Below, in pieces: positions 37,125 to 48,131 of a stretch of 64,000 nucleotides of DNA. The position numbers were made by a program, and so were the translations under genes. The stretch's first letter is position 1. Every line of letters starts with the position of its first letter. This DNA comes from Kineobactrum salinum (GTDB taxonomy: Bacteria > Pseudomonadota > Gammaproteobacteria > Pseudomonadales > Halieaceae): positions 2,232,001 to 2,296,000 of the forward strand of contig NZ_CP048711.1 of NCBI RefSeq assembly GCF_010669285.1, written 5' to 3'. Below the pieces are notes generated by a model, which ran no database searches, was not told where the DNA came from, and saw only the letters and a program-made list of their open reading frames with translations.

Positions 37125-38098
37125 CAGCCGGGCTCCGGTGCAGGTGGATCGAACTGTTCGCCGGCGCCGAACAGCGCAGCCCTGGCGTGCAGGAGCTCGC
37201 CGCTGTCGAGCGGCTTGCCCCCTGCCAGTTGCAGTACCTCCAGGCGCAGGGCACCCTCACCACAAGCGACAACGATCCCCGTGCTGTCGGCCCGCACAAT
37301 GGTTCCGGGAACCAGACCCGTGGCGGTGTCCTCCAGGGCCGTTGCTTGCCATATGCGTACCCGCTCGCCCCGCAGGCTGCTGTAGCAGACCGGAAAAGGA
37401 TTGAATGCCCGCACTGCCCTGGCCAGAGTTGCTGCATCCAGGTGCCAGTCCAGATTGGCCTCCGCCTTCGTCAGCTTGTGGGCGTAGGTGGCAGCTGCGT
37501 CATTCTGGGGCACGGCCGTGGTCAGCGCCGCCGGCAGATCCGCCAGGACGCTCAGCAACAGCGGTGGCCCCAACTTGGCCAGACTGTCGTGCAGCCCGGC
37601 CGCGGTGGTGCGGGGGCCGATCGGGCAGCGCGCGGTGGCCAGCATGGCGCCGGTATCCAGGCCGGCGTCCATTTGCATGATTGTTATCCCGCTCTCGCGG
37701 TCGCCGGCGGCGATGGCACGCTGAATGGGTGCCGCGCCCCGCCAGCGCGGCAACAGCGAAGCGTGTACGTTGATGCAGCCGAACCGTGGCGCCTCCAGCA
37801 CCGGCTGCGGTAGCAGCAGTCCGTAGGCAACCACTACCATTACATCTGCCTGCAGTGCCGTCAGGTGCGCCTGTGCCGCGGGATCGCGCAAGCCGGGTGG
37901 CTGCTCCACCGCGAGGCCCGCTTCCCGGGCACAGAGTTTGACCGGGCTGGCCTGCAGTTTCTTGCCCCTCCCGGCGCGCCGGTCGGGTTGGGTATAGACC
38001 GCGACGATTGTGTGCGGGCTATCCAGCAGGGCCCGCAGATGAGTGGCGGCAAATTCCGGGGTGCCGGCAAATATGACGCGCAGCGGCTTGGCGGGCAC
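37124..38098 (-). CDS. fmt: Methionyl-tRNA formyltransferase
   Basis: 324 aa. FAGTPEFAATHLRALLDS at the N-terminus, the formyl-donor-site segment INVHASLLPRWRGAAPIQRA and ITIMQMDAGLDTGAML are diagnostic. It formylates initiator Met-tRNA. A GTG start at 38098, 4 nt after the def stop, gives the standard N-terminus; the longer open frame runs antisense to nothing useful inside def. Confidence 0.95.
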   Translation of the reverse strand: MPAKPLRVIFAGTPEFAATHLRALLDSPHTIVAVYTQPDRRAGRGKKLQASPVKLCAREAGLAVEQPPGLRDPAAQAHLTALQADVMVVVAYGLLLPQPVLEAPRFGCINVHASLLPRWRGAAPIQRAIAAGDRESGITIMQMDAGLDTGAMLATARCPIGPRTTAAGLHDSLAKLGPPLLLSVLADLPAALTTAVPQNDAAATYAHKLTKAEANLDWHLDAATLARAVRAFNPFPVCYSSLRGERVRIWQATALEDTATGLVPGTIVRADSTGIVVACGEGALRLEVLQLAGGKPLDSGELLHARAALFGAGEQFDPPAPEPG

Positions 38099-38102
38099 CG
38101 GC

Positions 38103-38609
38103 TCAGGCCCGGTGCCGATGTTCTTTCTCCAGCTTCTTGCGGATGCGCTGGCGTTTGAGTGGAGAGAGGTAGTCGACGAACAGCTTGCCGTCCAGATGGT
38201 CGATCTCGTGTTGCAGGCAAACCGCCAGCAGACCCTCGAGCTCCCGGACGAACGGTTTGCCGTCGCGATCCAGCGCCGTGGCGGACACACGCTGGGGGCG
38301 TTGCACTGTCTCATAGAAACCGGGGACCGACAGGCAGCCCTCGTCATATTCCCCCAGTTCGGGATCCAGTACGCTTATCTCCGGATTGATGAAGACCAGC
38401 GGTTCACTCTGGTCCCCGCTCACGTCGATGACCAGCAGGCGTTGATGCACGTTGACCTGGGTGGCGGCCAGCCCGATACCGGGCGCCGCATACATGGTTT
38501 CAAACATGTCGTCGATCAGCGCGCGGGTGGCATCCGTGACAGCGGCAACCGGTTTGGCCCGGGTCCGCAGGCGGGGGTCGGGGAATTCCAGAATATCGAG
38601 TACTGCCAT
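38103..38609 (-). CDS. def: Peptide deformylase
   Basis: 168-aa Fe2+ hydrolase removing N-formyl groups from nascent proteins. All three motifs are present: [18 protein letters not shown] (Cys metal ligand) and QHEIDHLDG (HExxH). It is the first gene of the def-fmt-rsmB-trkA-trkH run and divergent from the LysM gene. Confidence 0.97.
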   Translation of the reverse strand: MAVLDILEFPDPRLRTRAKPVAAVTDATRALIDDMFETMYAAPGIGLAATQVNVHQRLLVIDVSGDQSEPLVFINPEISVLDPELGEYDEGCLSVPGFYETVQRPQRVSATALDRDGKPFVRELEGLLAVCLQHEIDHLDGKLFVDYLSPLKRQRIRKKLEKEHRHRA

Positions 38610-38846
38610 GGTGTCTGAGGCCTTGTCTGACTGCTTGCTGCAATGGTGAATTAGTCACATTTGGGCTTGCCTCGGAAGCGGGCCCAACGCAAACTGTGGC
38701 TATTATATAACTGCTGGCAAGGCAGTGCCCAGCACTGCCTGTCAGTACTGGCTGAGTACAGTGGCTGTGCCGCAGCTGGCTGCAGAGGGAAGGCTGCCGG
38801 CCCGTGACGGCAGGGGGATAATAACAGGGTCTCGCTGGATGGAATC

Positions 38847-39881
38847 ATGAAAACGAAGTCGTTCCCGATCTCGCTGCTGGCGCTTTGCGGCCTGCTGTTC
38901 AGCGCCTGGCTGCACGCAGCGGTGGAGCTCAATGACGATGTGCCGGAGACCTATACTGTCAAAAAGGGTGACACGCTCTGGGGCATCTCCGGCATGTATC
39001 TGCGGCAACCCTGGCTGTGGCCCGAACTGTGGGATGTGAATCCGCAGATTGATAACCCGCATCTGATTTATCCCGGTGACGAACTGTATCTCACTTGGGT
39101 CGATGGCCAGCCACGGCTGCGCCTGCGGCGCGGCCGTGACGTCAAGCTGAAGCCGGGCATGCGGGTAAGCTCGCTGGACCTGGCGATACCGCTGATCCCG
39201 CTGGACGAGATCGGCGCCTTTCTTCGGCGCCACCGCATCCTGCCGGCGGAGGACCTGAACAATTCCGCCTACCTGGTGGCTGCCGATCAGGGCCATCTGC
39301 TCAGCGCTCCCGGCGATCGCGTCTACGGCCGCGGCCCGTTTCCGGAGGGAGAGCGCAGTTTTGGCATTTTCCGCGCCGGCGACACCTATCGGGATCCGCT
39401 GACCGGCGAACTACTGGGCTATCAGGCCATGGATATCGGTAATGCCCGGCGGCTCGGGGGTAATGGCGACGATGTCACCGAGCTCGAGATCACCCGCGTG
39501 ACGGAGGAAGTGCGCACTGGTGACCGCTTTCTGCCCCAGGAGGACCGAGTGCTGGAGGCCACCTTCCAGCCGCGGGCGCCGGACTCCGAAGTAGCCGGCG
39601 GCCTGATGATTGCGGTTGACGGTGGTGTCAGCCAGATAGGTATCAACAATATCGTGGTGCTCAATCGCGGTGCCCGCGAGGGGCTGGAGGTCGGGCATGT
39701 CCTGGCCATATACCAGGCGGGTGAGCGGGTATTCGACCAGGTGGCGCGCCAGAATGTCACTTTGCCGGATACCCGGGCGGGCCTGTTGATGGTATTTGAA
39801 GTGTTTGAGAAAGCCAGCTACGCGCTGGTGCTGAAGGCCAGCCGTCCGCTGAAGGTGCTGGACAAGATCAAGAACCCCTGA
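38847..39881 (+). CDS. LysM peptidoglycan-binding domain protein
   Basis: 344 aa. Signal peptide (FPISLLALCGLLFSAWLHA), then a LysM domain (YTVKKGDTLWGISGMYLRQP ... IYPGDELYL, about 33-85). The rest is a conserved beta-rich region without catalytic motifs. It is an envelope protein found between def and dprA in many gammaproteobacteria; its exact role is unknown. Confidence 0.9.
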   Translation: MKTKSFPISLLALCGLLFSAWLHAAVELNDDVPETYTVKKGDTLWGISGMYLRQPWLWPELWDVNPQIDNPHLIYPGDELYLTWVDGQPRLRLRRGRDVKLKPGMRVSSLDLAIPLIPLDEIGAFLRRHRILPAEDLNNSAYLVAADQGHLLSAPGDRVYGRGPFPEGERSFGIFRAGDTYRDPLTGELLGYQAMDIGNARRLGGNGDDVTELEITRVTEEVRTGDRFLPQEDRVLEATFQPRAPDSEVAGGLMIAVDGGVSQIGINNIVVLNRGAREGLEVGHVLAIYQAGERVFDQVARQNVTLPDTRAGLLMVFEVFEKASYALVLKASRPLKVLDKIKNP

Positions 39882-39956
39882 GCGCGCCGCCGGCCGGGAA
39901 CGACCCACCGGCCCCAATGATTTTCCCTCAGGGACCCGACGTCAAGGATGATGTTG

Positions 39957-41066
39957 ATGGATGCCGCTCACACCCGCCTGTGCCTGTTGCTGCACAGTCT
40001 TCCCAGTCTCGACAACGGGCAGTTGCGCCTTCTGCTGTCGCACTACGGTTCTGTCAGCGCACTGTATGAGGCCGGAGATACCGGGCCACCGCCGGGTATT
40101 TCTGCGGCCGCCTGGCATGATATCGGCCTGGCCCGGCGCCGCGGCAAGCACCCCCAGGCGCTGGGAGACGTCGATCGCCAGCTCGACGCCCTGCTCGGGG
40201 TCGACGGCCATGTGCTGGCGCTGGGCGAACCCGGCTACCCGGGACTGCTGGCCACGATTCACGATCCGCCACCGCTGTTGTACCTGCGCGGGCAGCCCGA
40301 AGTGCTGCGCCAACCCCAGCTGGCCATCGTGGGCAGCCGCAAGGCCAGCCCGGCCGGTTTACGCTATGCCCGCTTCCTGGCCGCTGCCGCAGCAGATGCC
40401 GGTCTCGCCGTCACCAGTGGTCTGGCGTTGGGCATTGACGGTGCCGCCCACGAGGGTGCCCTGCAGGCAGGGGGTGGCAGCGTTGCCGTGATGGCTACCG
40501 GCGTGGACGCCATCTACCCCCGGCGCCATCGTCAGCTCGCACTGCAGTTGCAGCAGCAGGGCTGTCTGGTGAGTGAGTTCCCGCCGCTGACGCCGCCGCT
40601 GCCCCGGCACTTCCCGGCCCGCAACCGGATTATCAGCGGTCTTTCACTGGGCGTGCTGGTGGTGGAGGCGGCGCTGCCCAGCGGCTCCCTGATTACCGCC
40701 GGGACGGCGCTGGAACAGGGCAGGGAAGTCTTTGCGGTGCCCTGGTTTCCGGAACATCGCGGCGGACACGGTTGTCTGCGGCTGCTGCGCGACGGTGCGG
40801 TGATGGTGGAGTCGGCACAGGACATCCTGGCGGAACTGGGCAGCCTGCACCGGCTGCAGGGTGAACTGGAGCTGGCAAGCCCCGCCCCTGCCGCACTGTC
40901 GCCGGAACAGCACCAGCTGCTGGATATGGTAGGCTTTGAACGGGTCACCGTGCAGGAGCTGGTGCATTGTAGTGGCCGTCCGGTGGCCGAGGTGTTGGCT
41001 GCGCTATCGGCGCTGGAAGCGGCAGGTCATGTCAGCCGGCGCGGGGGAGCGTATCTGCGCTGTTGA
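39957..41066 (+). CDS. dprA: DNA-processing protein DprA (Smf)
   Basis: About 369 aa. The Rossmann core AIVGSRKASPAGLRYA, TSGLALGIDGAAHEGAL, GGGSVAVMATGVDAIYP and FPARNRIISGLSLGVLVVEA is diagnostic, and a C-terminal winged-helix (DLA-type) domain follows. It loads RecA on incoming single-stranded DNA during transformation. Three in-frame ATGs compete (39948, 39954, 39957); 39957 best fits the AAGGA at 39944-39948. Confidence 0.95.
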   Translation: MDAAHTRLCLLLHSLPSLDNGQLRLLLSHYGSVSALYEAGDTGPPPGISAAAWHDIGLARRRGKHPQALGDVDRQLDALLGVDGHVLALGEPGYPGLLATIHDPPPLLYLRGQPEVLRQPQLAIVGSRKASPAGLRYARFLAAAAADAGLAVTSGLALGIDGAAHEGALQAGGGSVAVMATGVDAIYPRRHRQLALQLQQQGCLVSEFPPLTPPLPRHFPARNRIISGLSLGVLVVEAALPSGSLITAGTALEQGREVFAVPWFPEHRGGHGCLRLLRDGAVMVESAQDILAELGSLHRLQGELELASPAPAALSPEQHQLLDMVGFERVTVQELVHCSGRPVAEVLAALSALEAAGHVSRRGGAYLRC

Positions 41067-41149
41067 CGACAGCGCTTGCCTTGTGGCGGCCAAGTGGGTA
41101 AATTTCGCCCTCCCCTGATCCCCCGCCCATCCACTGCTGGAGGTACATC

Positions 41150-41653
41150 ATGAGCAAACCCTTCGTTGCCATCGTCATGGGGTCCGATTCCGACCTGCCT
41201 GTGATGGAGGCCAGTTTTGCGGTCCTGCGCAGCTTCGGAATTCCGTTCGAGGCCCGTATCACTTCGGCGCACCGCACTCCGGAGGTCACCAAGGAATTTG
41301 TGCAGGACGCCGACCAACGTGGCTGTGCGGTATTCATTGCCGCCGCCGGCATGGCCGCGCATCTGGCCGGAGCGGTAGCGGCGACCACCGTCAAACCGGT
41401 CATCGGCGTGCCGATGAATGCCTCGCTGGACGGCCTGGATGCACTGTTGTCCACCGTGCAGATGCCCGCGGGTATCCCCGTGGCATCCGTGGCAATCGGC
41501 AAGGCCGGCGCCAAAAATGCCGCCTATCTGGCCGCCCAGATTCTGGCGGTCGCCGACCCGGAACTGGCGCGCAAGCTGCGGGACGAGCGCAGTGACAACG
41601 CCGAGGCGATCCGGACCAAGGACAAGGCCCTGCAGGACTCCCTGCGGGCCTGA
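41150..41653 (+). CDS. purE: N5-carboxyaminoimidazole ribonucleotide mutase
   Basis: 167-aa class I PurE of purine synthesis. IVMGSDSDLPVMEASFAVLR at the N-terminus, RITSAHRTPE and AAAGMAAHLAGAVAATTVKPVIGVP are family signatures. A GGAGG Shine-Dalgarno precedes the start. purK is not adjacent. Confidence 0.97.
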   Translation: MSKPFVAIVMGSDSDLPVMEASFAVLRSFGIPFEARITSAHRTPEVTKEFVQDADQRGCAVFIAAAGMAAHLAGAVAATTVKPVIGVPMNASLDGLDALLSTVQMPAGIPVASVAIGKAGAKNAAYLAAQILAVADPELARKLRDERSDNAEAIRTKDKALQDSLRA

Positions 41654-41656
41654 TCC

Positions 41657-42214
41657 TTGGTCTCCGACCTCCATCTGCGGGCAGCCGTGCGCGCGCTGGC
41701 ACAGGGCGGTGTGCTGGCCTGTCCTACCGAGGCTGTCTGGGGCCTGAGTTGCGATCCGGACAACCCGGAAGCAGTCTCGCGCCTGCTCGAACTGAAACAG
41801 CGGCCACTGGAAAAGGGGCTGATACTGGTAGCGGCCAGCGCGGCGCAGCTGCAACCGCTGCTGGCGCCGTTGACTGAGGCCCAGCGCAGCAAGCTGTCCC
41901 TGTCCTGGCCTGGCCCCACTACCTGGCTCGTTCCCCACGGCGGCCGGCTGCCACCATGGGTACATGGAGACCATGACACGGTAGCGCTGAGAGTAAGTGC
42001 TCACCCAGTGGTCGCTGCCCTGTGCCATGCCTGGGGCGGCCCGCTGGTATCGACCTCGGCAAATCCGGCGGGCTGCAAGCCAGCCACGACAGCTTTTCAG
42101 GTGCGACGGTACTTCCGCCAGCAACTGGACTATATAGTGCCGGGAGCGGTGGGCACGGCCGCGCGGCCGTCGGTAATCCGCGATCTTTTGACCGATCGAA
42201 TTATTCGATCCTAG
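41657..42214 (+). CDS. tsaC: L-threonylcarbamoyladenylate synthase (TsaC/YrdC)
   Basis: 185-aa YrdC-domain protein, first enzyme of t6A37 tRNA modification. GGVLACPTEAVWGLSCDPDN, KQRPLEKGLILVAA, SWPGPTTWLVP and VSTSANPAG are the conserved blocks. A TTG start at 41657 lies 3 bp after purE; no better ATG precedes the domain. Confidence 0.93.
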   Translation: MVSDLHLRAAVRALAQGGVLACPTEAVWGLSCDPDNPEAVSRLLELKQRPLEKGLILVAASAAQLQPLLAPLTEAQRSKLSLSWPGPTTWLVPHGGRLPPWVHGDHDTVALRVSAHPVVAALCHAWGGPLVSTSANPAGCKPATTAFQVRRYFRQQLDYIVPGAVGTAARPSVIRDLLTDRIIRS

Positions 42215-42242
42215 TGGGGTCTACGGTGGGGGCCACGTATAA

Positions 42243-43187
<945 letters not shown>

Positions 43188-43203
43188 CACGGGAATCCTG
43201 ACC

Positions 43204-44039
43204 ATGACCCAACAGGACAAGTACGCTGTTTTCGGCAATCCCATCAAGCACAGCAAGTCGCCGGCAATCCACGCAGCGTTCGCGGAACAATGTGGCCAGC
43301 GGCTGCAGTACCGTGCGGTTCGGGTGGAAATTGGCGGCTTTGCGCGGGCGGCCAGCAGCTTTTTTGCGAGCGGCGGGCGGGGCCTGAACGTGACCTTGCC
43401 GTTCAAGCAGGACGCCTTCGCTTTTGCCGACACCACGACCGACAGAGCCCGGCGGGCGGGTGCAGTCAATACCCTGACGGCCTGCGAAGACGGCAGCATC
43501 GCCGGTGATACTACAGACGGCATAGGGCTGGTGCGGGATATGGTGGCCAACCTCGGTTGGCAAGTACAGGGGCGCCGCGTAGTGCTGCTGGGCGCGGGGG
43601 GGCGGTGCGCGGTGTGCTCGAACCGCTGTTGCGGGAACGGCCCGAATCGGTGCTGATAGTCAATCGTACCGCGGCCCGGGCGCAGGAGCTGGCCGGCGCC
43701 TTTGCCGATCTCGGCCAGTTGCAGGGCGGTGGCTTCGATTTGCTGCGGGGGCGTGCATTCGATCTGGTCATCAATGCCACCAGTGCCGGTCTGCAGGGTC
43801 AAATGCCGCCGCTGCCGGACAGCCTGCTCACCGAACGCAGCTGCTGCTACGATATGCTGTACGGTGCGGAGCCGACAATCTTCATGCGCTGGGCGGCGCA
43901 GAATGCTGCCTGGGCCGTGGCAGACGGGCTGGGGATGCTGGTGGAGCAGGCAGCGGAGTCTTTTTACCGCTGGCGTGCGCTGCGTCCGGCCACCCAGCCG
44001 GTGATCCACCAGATGCGCCATCGACTGGCGGCGGCCTGA
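43204..44039 (+). CDS. aroE: Shikimate dehydrogenase (apparent frameshift)
   Basis: AroE reducing 3-dehydroshikimate with NADPH. N-terminal YAVFGNPIKHSKSPAIHAAF and LNVTLPFKQDAFAFAD, NADP-binding VVLLGAGGAVRG and C-terminal DMLYGAEPTIFMRWA are clear. The frame breaks in a run of seven G at 43596-43602; an eighth G gives a continuous 278-aa protein. Conservation on both sides of the break argues for sequence error rather than loss of an essential pathway gene. Confidence 0.92.
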
Positions 44040-44049
44040 GGCAGTCGCC

Positions 44050-44637
44050 TCAGGGCGTGGCCGGCCCGTCGGTCCCGGCTGGCGCAGCCAGTTCTGTCAG
44101 GTGACGCTCCTTCAGCTTGACATAGTTGCTGGCGCTGTAACTGAAATACCCCAGCTCTGCCTCACTCAGCGGGCGCATTTCCCGCGCCGGGCTGCCGCCG
44201 TAAAGAAAGCCCCGGCGCAATGTCTTGCCCGGTGTCACCAGGGCTCCGGCGGCGATCACCACTTCGTCTTCCACCACCGCGCCGTCCATGACAATGGCAC
44301 CCATGCCCACCAGGACCCGGTCACCAATGGCACAGCCGTGCAGCGTGGCATTGTGGCCAATCGTGACTTCCATCCCTATCGACAATGGCCAGCCCCCCGG
44401 ATTGTAAGGTCCGGCATGGGTGATATGCAGCACACTGCCGTCCTGTACACTGCTGCGGGCGCCGACCCGGATGCGGTGCATGTCGCCACGGATGACGGCC
44501 TGTGGCCAGACTGAGACATCGTCTCCGAGCTCGACGTCCCCCAGCACTACGGCGCTGGGGTCGATCAGAACGCGGGCGCCCAGTTGCGGCCATTTTCCGG
44601 CGAAACTCCGCACATTGCGGTTGCTGTAGTCGCGCAT
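44050..44637 (-). CDS. Gamma-carbonic anhydrase family protein
   Basis: 195-aa left-handed beta-helix hexapeptide protein (YrdA/PaaY type). Repeats such as VVLGDVELGDDVSVWPQAVI and the metal-ligand His positions in VTIGHNATLHGCAIGDRVLVG are visible. Activity as carbonic anhydrase or acyl-related enzyme varies in this family. Convergent with aroE. Confidence 0.92.
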   Translation of the reverse strand: MRDYSNRNVRSFAGKWPQLGARVLIDPSAVVLGDVELGDDVSVWPQAVIRGDMHRIRVGARSSVQDGSVLHITHAGPYNPGGWPLSIGMEVTIGHNATLHGCAIGDRVLVGMGAIVMDGAVVEDEVVIAAGALVTPGKTLRRGFLYGGSPAREMRPLSEAELGYFSYSASNYVKLKERHLTELAAPAGTDGPATP

Positions 44638-44719
44638 GTTTGCAAATTCCCTGTGGCCAGTCTGTTACAATAGCGGCCTGTCAAGCAGCTGGCCAGTAGC
44701 GATTGGCCCCGGATAGCCT

Positions 44720-44980
44720 ATGCACAAGCCTCCAGTACGCCGTCGTTTCATTGCCGGGGCCGTGTGTCCGCGTTGCAGTGCGATGGACACGATCGTGGTG
44801 GACCGCGACAGCGAGCTGCGCGAATGCGTCGCCTGCGGTTTTCAGGAGGCGCGTCCTGGTGCCAACACCCCGGTAACCACCAGCGAGCCCGCAACCCGCG
44901 TCAGCCGGGCCGTGGCCAGACGGGCGGATACGCCGGCCAGCGTGGTGCGCATTCTCGACCCGGGGGATAGAAAAGGCTGA
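44720..44980 (+). CDS. YheV family putative zinc-ribbon protein
   Basis: 86 aa. RRFIAGAVCPRCSAMDTIV and LRECVACGFQE give a CxxC...CxxC zinc ribbon, as in the YheV/DUF2387 family. The function is unknown. It stands alone between the carbonic anhydrase gene (divergent) and the oxidase cluster. Confidence 0.88.
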   Translation: MHKPPVRRRFIAGAVCPRCSAMDTIVVDRDSELRECVACGFQEARPGANTPVTTSEPATRVSRAVARRADTPASVVRILDPGDRKG

Positions 44981-45388
44981 GCCATGCTCTATGGCGATTG
45001 CCACGCGGGCCGGATGAATCCCTATATTTGGTAGCAGTGGGCTGCTTTTTCCACAATATGTTGATTTTACTGCTGCTGTTGCAGCAGCTCACAGCCACTC
45101 GGCTGCGGGATGTCAAACCTCCATAAAATCAGCGGGTTGGTATTTTTTAGCGGCAAGGTTCGCTATAATCCCGGGGCCCTGAACCGTGGCATGGCGCCGC
45201 GGCCGGCGGAAAGTAGCCGATACAAGCTCGCATCTCATCTTTTTCCCTTCCTCGACAGAAGGGCCATGGCCCGGGAACGCTATTGTCTCCATGCCGTGGA
45301 TGGCCCCGATGGTTCGGCGGCGAAAAAAGCCTTGTTGCGGTGTTGGCTGGAAGGAACATCTGTGATTACTGGAATGGAGACACGGGGA
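44981..45388 (+). promoter_or_regulatory. 408-bp leader region of the cytochrome oxidase operon
   Basis: It contains the small terminator above, a CTGCTG/CAGCAG-type hairpin around 45071-45090 and a consensus TATAAT at 45164-45169, a likely -10 for the oxidase operon (no well-spaced -35; TTGGTA is 21 bp away). This would leave an untranslated leader of about 215 nt. An open frame runs through the leader but lacks COX2 content before 45389. Confidence 0.4.
45033..45050 (+). terminator. Weak intrinsic terminator after yheV
   Basis: AGCAG, short loop, CTGCT followed by a T-run (45046-45050). The stem is only 5 bp. Confidence 0.4.
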
Positions 45389-46543
45389 ATGTTTTTGAAA
45401 GCGAAGCGGCTGTACCGGCTGGCGCTTGGTCCTGTGCTGATGCTGCTGAGTCTGGCCAGCGCCGGTGCTCTGGCGGCGAATGCGAAGGTGAACGAGGTGA
45501 ACATGCCCCCGGGCGTTACCGAGATCGGCCACCGCATTTATGACCTGCACATGATCATCTTGTGGATTTGCGTGATTATTGGCTTGCTGGTGTTCGGGGT
45601 GATGTTCTATTCCATCTACTATCACCGCAAATCCCGCGGTGTGACCCCGGCCACATTTCATGAAAGCACGCGGGTGGAAATTGCCTGGACTGTCGTGCCC
45701 TTCCTGATCCTGATCGGCATGGCCGTACCCGCCACCTCAACGCTGCTGGATATCTATGATTTCGACGACGCCGAACTGGACATCATGGTTACCGGCTACC
45801 AGTGGAAGTGGAAGTACGAATACCTGAATGAAGAAGGCGAGAATGTAGTCTTCTTCAGCAATCTGCGCACTCCGCAGAGCGAAATCTACAACACCGAACT
45901 CAAGGGCGAACACTACCTGCTGGAAGTGGACGAGCCGGTGGTCATCCCGGTAGACACCAAGGTCCGCTTCCTGGTGACAGCGAATGACGTAATTCACTCC
46001 TGGTGGGTTCCCGAGCTGGCGGTAAAAAAGGACGCCATTCCGGGCTTTATCAACGAAACCTGGAGCAAGGCTTCCGAAATTGGCATCTACCGTGGTCAGT
46101 GTGCAGAGCTTTGTGGCAGGGACCACGGCTTTATGCCCATCGTGGTGAACGTCGTCAGCCAGGAGGACTACGACGTGTGGTTGTCCCAGAAACAGGCCGA
46201 GGCGGCCGAAATCAAGGAATTGATGGCCCAGACTTTTTCCCTGGACGAATTGATGCAGCGCGGCAAGACAGTTTATGAGCGCAACTGCCAGGCCTGCCAT
46301 GGTGCCAATGGTGAGGGCGGCGTGGGCACGGCGATAGCGGGCGGCGCCATCGCTACCGGTGAAGTCAGTGGCCACCTGGAGGTCGGCATCAATGGCGTTC
46401 CGGGTACTGCGATGCAGGCCTTTGGCGGCCAGCTGAACGACGTGGACATGGCTGCAGTCATCACGTATCAACGCAATGCATTTGGCAACAACATGGGTGA
46501 TATGGTTCAGCCTATCGACGTGTTCAACCACAAACGGGGCTAA
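45389..46543 (+). CDS. coxB: Cytochrome c oxidase subunit II with fused cytochrome c (caa3 type)
   Basis: 384 aa. Signal/first helix (LALGPVLMLLSLASAGALA), two membrane helices, a cupredoxin domain with the CuA site (CAELCGRDHGFM at about 237-248, plus upstream His and Asp/Glu ligands), and a C-terminal cytochrome c with CQACH near 298. It accepts electrons from cytochrome c and passes them to subunit I. The ATG at 45389 is chosen because GGAG lies 9 nt upstream and the signal sequence begins there. Confidence 0.95.
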   Translation: MFLKAKRLYRLALGPVLMLLSLASAGALAANAKVNEVNMPPGVTEIGHRIYDLHMIILWICVIIGLLVFGVMFYSIYYHRKSRGVTPATFHESTRVEIAWTVVPFLILIGMAVPATSTLLDIYDFDDAELDIMVTGYQWKWKYEYLNEEGENVVFFSNLRTPQSEIYNTELKGEHYLLEVDEPVVIPVDTKVRFLVTANDVIHSWWVPELAVKKDAIPGFINETWSKASEIGIYRGQCAELCGRDHGFMPIVVNVVSQEDYDVWLSQKQAEAAEIKELMAQTFSLDELMQRGKTVYERNCQACHGANGEGGVGTAIAGGAIATGEVSGHLEVGINGVPGTAMQAFGGQLNDVDMAAVITYQRNAFGNNMGDMVQPIDVFNHKRG

Positions 46544-46558
46544 CTGGAGGAGTTAACG

Positions 46559-48121
46559 ATGGGCGATCATCATCACGGTCCCGCCAAGGGCCTCAGCCGG
46601 TGGCTGTTCACCACCAACCATAAAGATATTGGAACCATGTACCTGTGGTTCTCCTTTTCGATGTTCATCCTGGGCGGTGCCTTCGCGATGATCATCCGCG
46701 CCGAGCTGTTCCAGCCCGGTATGCAACTGGTCGATCCCGCCTTCTTCAACCAGATGACCACGCTGCACGGCCTGGTCATGGTGTTCGGCGCGATCATGCC
46801 CTCCTTCGTCGGCCTCGCCAACTGGATGATCCCGATGATGATCGGAGCGCCAGACATGGCGCTGCCGCGGATGAACAACTGGAGCTTCTGGATCCTGCCA
46901 CCGGCATTTTTGATCATGGCCTCCACCCTGTTCATGGAAGGCGGGGCCCCGAACTTCGGCTGGACCTTCTACGCGCCGCTGTCGACGACCTACGCGCCGC
47001 CCTCGGTGACCTATTTCATCTTCTCCATCCACGTACTCGGCCTGTCCTCCATCATGGGTTCCATCAATATCATCGCCACGGTGATGAACATGCGCGCGCC
47101 GGGCATGACCTACATGAAGATGCCGCTGTTCGTATGGACCTGGCTGATCACTGCCTTCCTGTTGGTATCGGTGATGCCGGTACTGGCCGGTGCAGTCACC
47201 ATGATGCTGATGGATATCCACTATGGCACCAGCTTCTTCTCCGCCGCCGGCGGGGGTGACCCGGTCCTGTTCCAGCATATTTTCTGGTTCTTTGGTCATC
47301 CCGAGGTCTACATCATCATCCTGCCGGCTTTCGGGGTGGTATCGCAGATTATTCCGACCTTTGCCCGCAAGCCGCTGTTTGGCTACGATTCGATGGTCTA
47401 CGCCACAGCGTCCATTGCCTTCCTCTCCTTCATCGTCTGGGCCCACCACATGTATACGGTGGGAATGCCGGTGGCTGGCGAGTTGTTTTTCATGTATGCG
47501 ACCATGTTGATCGCGGTACCCACCGGGGTGAAGGTCTTCAACTGGGTCACTACCATGTGGCGCGGCGCCATGAGTTTTGAAACTCCAATGCTGTTTTGCC
47601 TGGGCTTCCTGGTACTGTTTACCATCGGCGGGTTCACAGGCTTGATGCTGTCCATCGCGCCGGCAGACTTTCAGTACCATGACAGTTATTTCGTGGTCGC
47701 CCACTTCCACTATGTGATGGTGGCAGGTGCGGTATTCTCCATGAGCGCCGCCGTGTACTACTGGCTGCCCAAGTGGTGTGGCCGCATGTACAGCGAGGCC
47801 ATGGGCAAGACCCATTTCTGGATCTCCTTCATCGGTTTCAACCTGGCTTTCTTCCCGCAACACTTCGTGGGGCTGGCCGGCATGCCGCGCCGGATTCCCG
47901 ACTACGCGCTGCAGTTTGCCGATTTCAACATGCTGTCCAGTATCGGCGCCTTCATCTATGGCGCGTCCCAGATACTGTTTCTGTACAACGTAATCGCGAC
48001 GATCGTCTCGGGCAAGCCCACCAGCGAAGAGAAAACCTGGGAGGGTGCCGATGGCCTGGAGTGGACGGTGGCCACACCGGCGCCCTACCATACCTTCGAG
48101 ACACCGCCGCAGGTCAGATGA
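46559..48121 (+). CDS. coxA: Cytochrome c oxidase subunit I
   Basis: 520 aa, twelve membrane helices. Heme a/a3 and CuB ligand segments are visible: TTLHGLVMVFGAIMP, HIFWFFGHPEVYIIILPAFG (His-Tyr cross-link region), VWAHHMYTVG and VAHFHYVMVAGAVFS. It is the proton-pumping catalytic subunit. GGAGG lies 5 nt upstream of the ATG. Confidence 0.98.
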   Translation: MGDHHHGPAKGLSRWLFTTNHKDIGTMYLWFSFSMFILGGAFAMIIRAELFQPGMQLVDPAFFNQMTTLHGLVMVFGAIMPSFVGLANWMIPMMIGAPDMALPRMNNWSFWILPPAFLIMASTLFMEGGAPNFGWTFYAPLSTTYAPPSVTYFIFSIHVLGLSSIMGSINIIATVMNMRAPGMTYMKMPLFVWTWLITAFLLVSVMPVLAGAVTMMLMDIHYGTSFFSAAGGGDPVLFQHIFWFFGHPEVYIIILPAFGVVSQIIPTFARKPLFGYDSMVYATASIAFLSFIVWAHHMYTVGMPVAGELFFMYATMLIAVPTGVKVFNWVTTMWRGAMSFETPMLFCLGFLVLFTIGGFTGLMLSIAPADFQYHDSYFVVAHFHYVMVAGAVFSMSAAVYYWLPKWCGRMYSEAMGKTHFWISFIGFNLAFFPQHFVGLAGMPRRIPDYALQFADFNMLSSIGAFIYGASQILFLYNVIATIVSGKPTSEEKTWEGADGLEWTVATPAPYHTFETPPQVR

Positions 48122-48131
48122 GGTACTTTCA

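Noticed and set aside
43204-44039. aroE, ctaB, pilI, pilJ, chpA as true pseudogenes
   Set aside because: Each break is a single missing base in a G/C run with conserved coding on both sides; sequence error is the simpler reading.
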